From positions 434,354 to 498,353 of the forward strand of contig FJOG01000022.1 in the NCBI GenBank assembly GCA_900073065.1: a stretch of 64,000 nt of DNA, given 5' to 3'. Below, one piece after another: positions 46,784 through 56,166 of this stretch (positions within the stretch are counted from its first letter, which is position 1; each line of letters opens with the position of its first letter). Under the pieces are notes generated by a model, which saw nothing but the letters and a program-made list of their open reading frames with translations, ran no database searches and was not told where the DNA came from. The position numbers and the translations under genes were made by a program. Origin of the DNA: Phialocephala subalpina. Lineage: Eukaryota; Ascomycota; Leotiomycetes; Helotiales; Mollisiaceae.

Positions 46784-48342
46784 TTAAGAACCGCTGTTCT
46801 CACCACCAAGCATGTTAAGATCCTCATCCTTGTATTGAGCAGGTGGCTCGTACCAAGGCAGCTCCTCGTCGAGAACCTCAGTGCAAGTGAAGTGGTCGAA
46901 CAGTGGTGTGTCGGGGGTACGGGTAGCCTGAGAGCGGTCGATTAAGAGATCCTTGACGACGGGCTTCAGGTCGGCCTTGATAGTCTCCAGAGCGGCAGCC
47001 AAGCATACCTTTCCCTTAGCACTCATGTCGAAGCTGGTATGGAAGCGCTCAAGAGTAACAGTGCGGAGGTAGGAAGCATCAGCGGCGCCGATGGTACGGT
47101 AGAAAGCCAAGCCGCCATCAGAGGCACGGTGGTGGAGATTAGCACAGAAGGCTGAGGAGAAGTATTGGCGGCAGAGAGACAAGGACTGCCAGAGATAGAT
47201 ATCATTGGCGTAGATGGCACGGCCTGGGACAGTGGTGGCATCCTCCTTGTGGCACATGCGGTAAGGGTAGAACTCCATCAATTGACGCTCGACGTGGAGC
47301 TTCTTGTCCTTCAGCTCCTTGGCCTTGAGCTCGATGAGGCCCCAAATCTGTTGACCGAGATCACCATGTTGGGGGTGGCGGAGGATATCCTCGTTGATGC
47401 CGTCCTTGAGGTGATATTTGCCGACAAGGTGGATCATGCACTCACGGAACATGAGAGGAGAGTGGAGCTTGGCAGCAATGTGGATCCAGTTCTCAGCCTT
47501 TTCGGAGATGTGGTGCCAGAGAACCTGATTGAGACGAAGAAGATGGGCCTCGACGACTACTCGAATGACCGGAATAGCTCCGAGAAACTCAGCAGCTTGG
47601 AGGAGACCAGTGCAGTCAATGATGTAGCAACGAGCCAACGGATCATCATCAAGTTGAACCTCGGGCTTCAGATTGTACATGCAACGGAAGAAATTGTCAT
47701 AGATCTTGTTGTATCCAACCTTATCACCGAGACCATTGATGTTGGGAGGAAGTGTGAGGATTCGAGAGCTGACACCCTGTGCACGATGTTGGCAATAGCT
47801 CGGACCTGGACAGATGTAGAGATGAATGTAAAACCGCATGACAATGTCTGCACAAATGTCCCGGCAGCGACGGTACATTACAATGGGTGGATCAGAGCGA
47901 TTGGTGCAATGCAGATAAAGGGGTGAAAAATAAACGTGTCACTTACCACAGAACGGAATGACTTGTATCGCAAGCCCTCGGGATCAACGCCCTTGAACTT
48001 GGGGTCATCAATCATCTCGAGCTTGAAGAAGATGGTCTTGCCAGCATCACGATCCTTCTTTGTCAGATGAGCAGGTTCGGCGGTTGCGAGGATCTTATTG
48101 AGGACGGGTGAGGCCTGAGCGAGGATCAAGCTGTGGAGCTTCCATTGCTTGCCAGTCGGAGAGACAATGAGGACATCGCCATCGTGGAACATGGGGAAGC
48201 CACTCTGTCTGGTAGGAGCAGGGTTGTAAGGGGGAATGACTGGGGGCGCAAGGGCACTAGAGTCAGAGCCGGAACCATTGGTAGCTTGGACGGCATACGA
48301 GTTCTGCGAGAAGTCGTGTCGAGCAAGTTGTTGCGAGTCCAT
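46784..48342 (-). CDS. BTB/POZ-domain protein, fungal type
   Basis: Two exons, 48342-47947 and 47776-46784, joined in phase, 462 residues; the 170-nt intron (GTAAGT donor, GTGCACAG acceptor) is the least certain border. After a Pro/Ser-rich N-terminus a BTB core appears at residues about 50-115 (FPMFHDGDVLIVSPTGKQWK, then LHSLILAQASPVLNKILA): the GDV...HSLILAQASPV pattern is typical of BTB dimerisation domains. The rest is helical, with a YNKIYDNFFRCMYNL segment, a WIHIAAKLHSPLMFRECMIH repeat-like helix and a C-terminal region of unknown fold. BTB proteins often serve as Cullin-3 adaptors, but here that is only a family possibility. The promoter side carries two blocks of diverged tandem repeats. 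Confidence 0.8.
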
Positions 48343-48810
48343 GTTTGGAATGAGCGCGTAGCGAGGGCTAGTAAGGAGTGGTAGGAGTCTGAATATCCAG
48401 AGATATGATTAGTATTGGCTCGACGCGAAAATCCTTGGGGTTCCCGAAGATTGAAGGATGTGGATGTGCACAATTGTGGAGGGACTTTATGCGCGTGAAT
48501 GTTCGAAAGAAGTTGACGCGCAGTTGGGAGTATAGCAAAAGAAGAGTGACTGGGAGATTGGGGGACTCACGGTGTTTGAAGTAGCAAAAAGGAGTGTTGA
48601 TCTTGCCTTGGAAGACGAAGATCGAGGTGTGTTTGTTGTTGTGGAAGGAAGGAGCGAATGTGCGAGATAGAGACAGAGCCTTAGCTCGATCTTGCCGAAT
48701 CCACTAGCGCCAAATTTCTGACGTCTTTCTTAACAATCGAGGTGAATGGGACTTTGAGAAGTGCTGGCAGAAGTTCGGAATCTGACGCACTGCAGGATGA
48801 ATGTCAGTCG

Positions 48811-48990
48811 CTCAGGGTTCGAGGGACAATGGAGATGCTAGATGTTGGAGAGCAAAATCGATGTGCCGCGAGTTTGCAGTCCAGATGCTTAGAATCCGAG
48901 GGACAATCGAAATGCTTGAGGTTTGGCTCGGAAAATCGACGCGTTGACAGTTGGAATCTGAGACGCTCAGGGTCTGAGGGACAATGAAGA
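48811..48990 (+). repeat. Tandem repeat, about 77-bp period, 2.4 copies
   Basis: GAGGGACAAT occurs at 48821, 48898 and 48976, spacing 77 and 78 bp. Each is preceded by a CGCTCAGGGTTC- or TGCTTAGAATCC-like stretch and followed by GA..ATGCT, and CGATGTG/CGACGCG. Units differ by many substitutions. Confidence 0.75.
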
Positions 48991-49140
48991 AGCTTGAGCT
49001 TGAGCTGTGTGCTGAGCCTCACGAGTCGATATGCTGAAGCAGTAAGCAAGGGATGATAGGCAAGAAGAAGATTGTTGGGGTCGGTGGTAGTGTGTTGTAA
49101 GAAGAATGTCGGAAGCCGGATGAAGAGGGGAAGATATACT

Positions 49141-49620
49141 CGAAGTCGGTCGGTCGTTCAGTCGCTCAGGCGCTAGTTAAGCGAGGTCGGTCGGTCGAAT
49201 TGATTGTTGGAAGGAGTGAATGAGCATGACTGATTGAGAAGTTGTGTCGCTGTTGGGGACATTGGAGGGAGCGAACAATCGGTCGGTCGGTCAGATTCGC
49301 TGTTGGAAGGAGCGACTGAGTACGACCGGTTGATAAGTTGTATTGGTGGTGGGGGACTGGTGGGGGAATTGGAAGGAGTGAACTAGCTGAGTTGGACGGA
49401 TGATCAATCTTTGGAATTGGTGGAAGGAGCGAAAGAGATCAAGCGGTTGATAAGTTGTGTTATTCCTGGGGACATTTGAAGAGCTAACAAGTTGAGTAGG
49501 AGGGAGTGCTTAGCTTTGAGGTCATGAAAGGAGCAAGTTAGGATCTCTCAGCAAGAGATCCAGCTTTAGTTAAAGTTGTGTCGGAGCTGGGGACATTGTA
49601 AGGAAATCAGTGCAACTAAG
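49141..49620 (+). repeat. Diverged tandem repeat, about 95-120-bp period
   Basis: Units contain in order CGGTCGGTCGG, TGTTGGAAGGAGCGA, GGTTGATAAGTTGT and TGGGGACATT. GATAAGTTGT-like words lie near 49232, 49328, 49445 and 49568. The TGGGGACATT word links it to the palindrome family. Confidence 0.6.
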
Positions 49621-51079
49621 CAGGACAAGGCCTTTGGTAGAAGCAAGGTCAAAGAGGGTCATGGGACAAAGCAGTCGAGAAGCATGCATAGCAGAATGCC
49701 AGTGCCAAATCGAAAGCCGAGACCCCGTTTCAACCTCATTTTGACGTCCCAGGAGCCGTGGGACATTCAAACATGAAGGAAAGGGCTCCGCCGAGCGCAC
49801 TCTTATCGATCTACCTGGGTGTTCTTAGGAAAGTTAGCTAGGCTTGCAGGGACGGGAGCAAGAGGTGTGGCTGATTGTCCCTTGGTCTCGGGATCATTGT
49901 ACAGCACTCAAATCTATCAATTGCATTCAAGCCGAGGGAGATACTCGTCACAGCAAGAAACACGATGCTCAACCACAAAGTAATTCAGGTGCTCGGATTT
50001 CCTCGAAAGGCCCAATACTTTGACCTTATCGCGCCGCTAGCATCGAGGGCGACGGCAACGATCACCAGCTTTATGATTTGCAGATTCAACGCAAGAGGAC
50101 AATTTGCATAGCCCATGAAATGCATTGGTATCGAATGTTTCTAAATTAAAGTTACTATGCAATCTAAGTGTGCCAGATAACTAGAGGTGCAATCAAGCAA
50201 TTGCACAAAATGACAACACCAGTGACAGAAGGGAAATGTGCTGGACAAAATGGAAGATATGATGTGCCCTCAGATTAGCTCTCTCAAGTTCTCATCGCTA
50301 ACACTTGCCTCCTCGTCGCCACCAAGGTATTGACTCGGAGTAGGTTGGCCTGCAAATTTGGCTTATTTGGACTTTTTATCATCACCGGGCTTGGACTGTT
50401 TTCCACCTCGATATCCTCCACAAGGGTTTCCCTACCAGTTCGATCTCGAATCGAGGATCTATCCATCCATTAGCATAGTCCATCATAGTAGCAGGAAGGG
50501 AGAACATACCACGCAACTCCGATTGAAAACTATATTTCCACCATCACCGATGCCCGGTATGCCAGCACCACCTCCCTCATCGCCCACGACTCTGATCCCC
50601 AACCCCCATTAGAGACTGCATCCGCAAGCCACGAGATCCGCAGAAAGCCAGCCGAACATCTCCAGTAGGAGCTGATTATCGTCCTTGTAGCGCATCACCT
50701 CGGTTCTTCGACGTCGCCGGCTCGAAACCACAATGTAGAGAACAAAGAGGGAAGTATAGCCTGCTAAGATTTCTGTTCAATCGATACACATGTTCAACAT
50801 TCTGTGCGAGCACAGTTGTTGATGTTCGTGATAGCTCGTTGAAAGGTTTCGTCACTGTAGGCTTTAGTTGTGTTTGTTGGAAGAGGAAGGGAAGAGAAGA
50901 CGCGAGGTGAGGTGAAGACACGCGCCAAATAAGGTTGTGGCTAGCGGCCGCTGACTAGCGTACTTCTGCAAGGCTCCAGAAGTTCAGATTGTTTTTGAAG
51001 CCATCACAGCAATTTCTCGATACAGGCAACGAGTCTCAACTTCATCTTCTTCCAGCAACTGCAAAGCACAGTCGCAAAA

Positions 51080-51914
51080 ATGGTAAGTTCTCCTTGCGCC
51101 CTCATTGACAGTAATATACTAACCCTCCACAGGCGCGAAACTCAGAAAAAGCCCAATCAATGCTCTTCCGCTTCCGCGAAGCCCAAGCAGCAGACCTAGG
51201 AATAATCGACGCAGGCCGCACCCGCCGTCCCAAGATGATCACAGAAGTCACCGCGATCCCATCCTGCGAAAAATGGCGCGGCCAAGTCCTCAAAGAGATC
51301 TCTCGCAAAGTCTCCAAGATCCAAGACCCTAGTCTCAGCGATTTCATGATCAGAGATCTGAACGATGAGATTAATAAGTTGATGAGAGAGAAACATATGT
51401 GGGAGATTCAGATTAGGAATTTGGGAGGTCCGAATTATATGCGGGGCGGTGGGAAGGTGTATGATGAGGAGGGGAGGGAGATTCCGGGGAGTGGGAAGGG
51501 TTATAGGTATGTGTTGCTTGGATGTGATGGTGAGGATGATGGCTAATGACTGGCAGGTATTTCGGACGAGCGAGAGAGTTGCCAGGTGTGAAGGAGATGT
51601 TTGAAGCGGCTACGAAACCACGAGAAGAGAAGCCTTTAGACCAGAGAGCAGATATGCGGAAACAAGTCGATGCGTCGTATTATGGTTACAATCTGGACGA
51701 GGAAGATGGCACATTGTTGGCGTACGAGATGCAGAAGGAGAAAGAAGCATTTGACAATCTTCTGGCGAGCAAGGATGGGAAGGCGCCGAAGGGATGGGAG
51801 CCTTTACCTGGTGATTCTGGTGATGGTCAGGAATGGAGGTTACCAACCAGTGAAGAAGTACAAGAAGAGTTGGTGGAGAGGAGACGAAGAAGGTTGCTTG
51901 ATAAATTGGGTTGA
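51080..51914 (+). CDS. ISY1: Pre-mRNA splicing factor Isy1
   Basis: Three exons: 51080-51082 (only the ATG), 51133-51506 and 51557-51914, introns of 50 nt each (GTAAGT...CTAAC...CACAG and GTATGT...CTAATGAC...GCAG). Total 244 residues, the usual size. The protein begins MARNSEKAQSMLFRFREAQA, the invariant start of Isy1, and continues with the helical core (CEKWRGQVLKEISRKVSKIQ, IRDLNDEINKLMREKHMWEI) and a GGPNYMR motif. Isy1 is part of the NineTeen complex-related spliceosome and helps the catalytic first step. Splicing of its own transcript right after the start codon means no functional start context exists without intron removal. Confidence 0.95.
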
Positions 51915-52224
51915 TTTATCATAGCGACCCGATACGAGTAACGATTTCTGTTGATTATACAAAGCTAGAGCCATTTCTACAAACCCATGGCATAACGAAG
52001 ACTTTTCTTTCCTAAACGCCCCAGCTGTCCATATTGTACAAGAATGTGTCCGCCATTGCCACCATGCCGTAACACTTGTCGTTCTCCTGATGATACATAC
52101 AATATACAGTTTTTCGGCGCGACCATCTGCCTAAGCTTTCTGCCAAAAAGTCTCTGCTCGACATAGCCTTCTATCCTCCCCGGCCGTATCTGATTCCCTA
52201 CAGGTGTGTATCCTCTAATGCCAC
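51915..52224. other. Short convergent intergenic region
   Basis: About 310 bp between the ISY1 and 2H-copy-1 stops: two 3' UTRs, nothing else seen. Confidence 0.5.
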
Positions 52225-52869
52225 TCAATCGACCTCATTGGGACCTTGGTTTGAATCCTCGCCCCGAAACGGGAAATACTTCCACCGCGAAAACGGTTCC
52301 GGCAATGCATTTCTCCCATACACATCATCCAAGTTCCCCAGAATAAGCCCCACCGCTTTCAAAGGCCCCAATTTCTCAGCTTCCAAAGACTTCACAAACG
52401 CCTCAGCCTCCTCGTCTGTATCCCGCACACCTTTGCCGCCTGGAAGAAGGATATTCGGTGTATATTCCTTTGGCGCGTAGTGCTTAGGAGGTACCGCAAC
52501 TGCTCCATCTGGTAAACGCTCCATCATTTGTCGACGGAGGTCTAGTAGAATCTGCGATTTGAGGGGTAATCTGACCGTAGGGTATTTGTTCGGCGGTTCG
52601 AATTTGGTGTGAATTGGACGTTCGATGTTAATATCAAATGCTTGGTGTTTGGCTGCATATTCTTTAACCAGCTTCTCGAACAATGTGTCGTTGCCATTGT
52701 CGGGATCCAGATGCTTAATTATCTGGAAGTGGTGGATTGGAATGTAATTTTCATGAAAGAAGTCCTTTTGTCGAAGAGCATTGATGGGAGCAAAGGATTT
52801 TCGCTCGAGGTTGAGCATGACGGAAAGTAGGTCATGTCTTCTCGCACCGATGGGAACTTTGACTTTCAT
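52225..52869 (-). CDS. 2H phosphoesterase (2'-5' RNA ligase-like) protein, copy 1
   Basis: A single exon of 214 codons from ATG 52869. Order of features fits a LigT/2H-fold protein: an N-terminal ALRQKDFFHENYIPIHHFQI strand at the place of the first H-x-T/S motif, a middle DINIERPIHTKF segment, a second strand KEYTPNILLPGG followed by the EEAEAFVKSLEAEKLG helix, and the ending AVGLILGNL, then FSRWKYFPFRG, which resembles the GLALWRY...FPFRG end of this family. The first site keeps His (HHFQ) but not Thr/Ser, and the second His position reads Asn (NIL), so classical 2H catalysis is doubtful. Assignment is by recalled similarity of layout. Two decayed relatives follow upstream on the same strand, so this is the intact member of a tandem array. 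Confidence 0.62.
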   Translation of the reverse strand: MKVKVPIGARRHDLLSVMLNLERKSFAPINALRQKDFFHENYIPIHHFQIIKHLDPDNGNDTLFEKLVKEYAAKHQAFDINIERPIHTKFEPPNKYPTVRLPLKSQILLDLRRQMMERLPDGAVAVPPKHYAPKEYTPNILLPGGKGVRDTDEEAEAFVKSLEAEKLGPLKAVGLILGNLDDVYGRNALPEPFSRWKYFPFRGEDSNQGPNEVD

Positions 52870-53581
52870 GTTGGAAGGTATTCCTGGAATCCAACGCGTT
52901 CGATATTGGAGTTAGAAGGGTAGTTGCAGGTGTCGTGTAACTGTTTGGGCAAAATCTGCACTTTTAATAGGAATTTGAGAGGGTTGGACGTTCTCGAAAG
53001 AAGCTAGAACTAGATCCTTGTACACCTCGGGAACGGGAACTAGCCCAGCTCCTGTTGGACAACCACCATTCATTTCTTATACTTTCATATCACAATCTGG
53101 CTCAATCAAAAGCGACTTATTGACTCTCGAGGCTGTTGTTGGCTCGCATGACACGGCAAGGCCCTACTTTTTGATGACGGAGCCTTCAATGTCCTAGCCT
53201 ATCTGGGAATTTGTCCTGAGAGTGCATGTATGTCGTGCATCTCGAAATGTCGATTATCAATACATTTTGTTCCGGAAACGATCTCAGTGAGTTCGAATCC
53301 ATCCACCCAATGTTTTCTGAAGGTCCCAGCCCAAACTTTGACAGTATTATCACGTGCTCGAGACCTGCAGCGATCGTGGACCTTCATCTTTTCTCCCTTT
53401 CTTCGCATCCATGGTCTAGAAGTAAGCTGAGATACCGCTGATAATCTCCCAAATTAGAAGTAAAATACTGATATATGACTGAGCCCTAGCTGAATGTTCC
53501 ACAGAGGAAAGGTCTAGCATTGTCGAGGAGGAACCAATCTTGCGTCGTTCTTCGTTCCCTTAGAATCGCCTGTCGAACCTG
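52870..53581. other. Spacer between 2H copies 1 and 2
   Basis: About 710 bp, presumably the promoter of copy 1 and the downstream flank of copy 2. No gene seen. Confidence 0.5.
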
Positions 53582-54185
53582 CTATCCTTGGAAAGGAAAG
53601 TGCTTCCATCGTGATAACGGCTCCGACGGCGGTTTCGCTCTATACTCATCAAGGTAGCCCAGGGTGAGTCCCCCAGCTCTCAAGGTACCAAGTCCATCTT
53701 CACAATCGGCCTTCAAGTTTTCCACCATTTAATCGGCTTCCTTCCCTCCTAGACTGCCCCGAATGGTGATCGAAGGCCATTTCCCCAGTTTAGGATCGAA
53801 AGATCTCAATGCTTTCGGTGAAGAAGGAGGGAGATTCTCAAATATCTAATATCTCTTGACGCAGAGCTGAAACAATCGGCGAAGCGAAACCCAGCTTCAC
53901 CGATGGATCTCTTCTAAAAGGCACGATAGTGCTGAATGGGATGGCGTGGTCAAGGTTGACGTCGAATGGTTGCTTTATAGATACGATATTGGTCAGAAGA
54001 TTCTCAAGAGACTCGCGTTGTTTGGAGTAAAGATCATAGACCAAAGGGAAATGATGCAGTGGTCTATGAAACCGTGGATTGTACTTGCGACGAATGGCGT
54101 TGACTGTGGCATAAGACTCTGGCTCCAGATGTAATAGGATGGCGAGCAGCTCCTTTTTCCCAGCGCGAGGTAGAAGGACCAGCAT
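53582..54185 (-). pseudogene. 2H phosphoesterase-like copy 2, broken
   Basis: From ATG 54185 the minus strand reads KKELLAILLHLEPESYATVN, then AIRRKYNPRFHRPLHHFPLV, then a PFDVNLDHAIPF segment, parallel to copy 1, up to a stop at about 53838. Similarity then resumes in another frame (FENLPPSSPKALRSFDPKLG), meets a TAA at about 53730, and continues MVENLKADCEDGLGTL to SRWKHFPFQG and a stop at 53582. So copy 2 has at least one frameshift and two stops. The ending FPFQG lines up with FPFRG of copy 1, which confirms common descent. Confidence 0.7.
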
Positions 54186-54787
54186 GTTGTGTGCTTTAGT
54201 CAAGCGAGGTGACTATGCGAGCGGTTGAGGCTCGGAGAATGTTGGTGCAACGTCTGCTGTAATCGAGAGGTTGAGAACAGATCGCGGTCGCCGAAGTGAA
54301 TTTCGTGACACCATGACTATGACTAAATGGGTACTTTTTAATCAAGGATAGATTACTCGTCAATCTTGAATTATATTTTGACTGTTTGATCTCCATATTG
54401 ACAGAAAGAAGAGCTTTTGAGTGCTTATGGGAGCGTTTCGCTTTGCTTCTTCGTCTCCCTCTATTCCGGACCCACCAAGCTGAGAAGAGGCAAGAGACCA
54501 GCAGCCGTGATCGTAACATAAAGTATATTAATAGCATCGTTATTCTTAAGCGATCTGAAGAGGAGTCTTCATGAGTAAGGCCATGAAAGGGAAAAGTTAC
54601 GACCTCGCCAATGTCCCGAGAGAGCTGGGTCATTGTCTCGAGGACAGAGGTTTTCCTGAGGCGTAATTCATTGCCAAAAAGGCTGAGAAGTCTACTGCCT
54701 TGAGCATAAAGTTCGATCTTTTCACAAAAATTTCATCCTCTTCATTGGACCCTCAATGAGAAAATTTATATCCCAAACCAACTTAGG
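54186..54787. other. Spacer between 2H copies 2 and 3
   Basis: About 600 bp, no gene recognised. Confidence 0.45.
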
Positions 54788-55474
54788 TCACGTGTCTACA
54801 TTCCTTGCTCCAATGAGCCTGCCACGATCCTTGCGGAGAAACATCTTGGATGTCTTGATATACCTTATGATCCCAGTTCCTTGAAAGGAGTATTTCTAAC
54901 GCGTCATTGGTTCTTCGAGAGGTGTGAGCCAATAGTCCCTGATATCCCCCAGTATAAACCCGCAACATTTCAACGTTCCCAAACCATCTTTACAATCGGA
55001 CTTTATAGCATCCATATATCGTTGAGCTTGCTATTTTACGACTCGATTCTTGATGTTGAGACCTGGTCGATATGATATAACTTCTTTTGGTCGCTAATCT
55101 ACATTTCGCGGCACATACATTGAGTGAGGAATGCTGTGCAGCAGATCTTGACGAATGCGCATCAAGTCTTCTGATTTCAGATCCACACCAATTGCTGAAA
55201 GCTGTCTTGCGGTACTGCGAAGCAGGTTGATATGATCGATGCCAATGTTGAAGGGATGCTGTGTGGATGCGCCTTTTTCAAGCAGCTCCTTGAGGTGCCT
55301 TTGATTCTTGTGGCTTCCGATAAGGAAATTAATGATAGGCAAGTGGTGCAAATCTATGTAGCCTTTTTAAGAACGTGTTCCGTGCTTTCGACAGAGAGCA
55401 TTGACGGGAACGCACGAAGTAGGCTGAAGATGAAGCATGATGGATAGCAATTCTCGCTTTTTGCTAGGAGACAT
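54788..55474 (-). pseudogene. 2H phosphoesterase-like copy 3, nonsense mutated
   Basis: One continuous minus-strand frame runs from ATG 55474 (MSPSKKRELLSIMLHLQPTS) to TGA 54788, interrupted only by four nonsense codons: TAA after KHGTRS, TAG after VPRNVD, TAG after RVVK, and TAG after EPMTR. At the last one both other copies have Trp (SRWK), so it reads as TGG to TAG. There is no frameshift, so the decay is by point mutation, as expected of RIP. Parallel motifs are LHHLPIINFLIG for the first site and KDGLGTLKCCGFILG near the end. Confidence 0.75.
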
Positions 55475-56166
55475 TGTGGCGAAGGTGCGTGGAGAGTTTT
55501 AGACGTATGCTGACATAGATTTGTATGCTCTGACTAGAGTCTGAGATTATAGGAGATTGATCGAGGTTCGAAGTCGTGGAGTAAGCTAGATTCTGTGTAA
55601 CATAAACATCAACTGAGCTCTATTTGGACAACGGAAGTCACATCCAGAATTATGCAGTATGCCACAATACTTATTGATGGATCCATCAATATTAGCAGTC
55701 GCATAGACTCACAGTACACGAAACCAAGACGCCTTCGCTTAGTCGCTTCTTCCCCCTATTCTTTGCCGAGGCAAGAAATGTGGACTGGACGATCGTGCCG
55801 TGACCTAATCAGGCAGCCTAGCATCATTATTCCGGTCTATGTAACGAATAAAGTCTTCAGCATACCGATATTAAGTCCATTGCAAGATCTTCTACGATCC
55901 TGAAAATTTTAATCACGTGCCAATGCCCTCGCACAGCGGCTCGGCCACCGATTGGTCGCCCTCGAGCAAAACATCTTCAATGCCCCAACCTTTATAAGAT
56001 GGAAAAGTCGTCGCCCTCTTCATGATGCTGCAATATTGCGAACCTTCAAAATGGCTATTCCTGTGCCTTTCCGTTTGTGTTTCTCCACATCGTCCAAAGC
56101 TTCCATTTTTCAGCGCAGAGCCCAGAACGCAATTGACCTCGCTGGTCAAAGGATTATCCCAGGGCA
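55475..56166. other. Divergent region 2H copy 3 to zinc-finger gene
   Basis: About 690 bp. Promoter and leader of the zinc-finger gene are expected near 55910-56166. No gene seen. Confidence 0.45.

Larger units (their letters stand above)
48343..51079. other. Divergent intergenic region BTB-ISY1, repeat rich
   Basis: About 2.7 kb without a supported gene. Holds the tandem repeats at 48811-48990 and 49141-49620 and a GTCCCAG/GGGACATTC copy at about 49745-49770. The last 150 bp before 51080 are the ISY1 promoter and leader. Confidence 0.55.
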
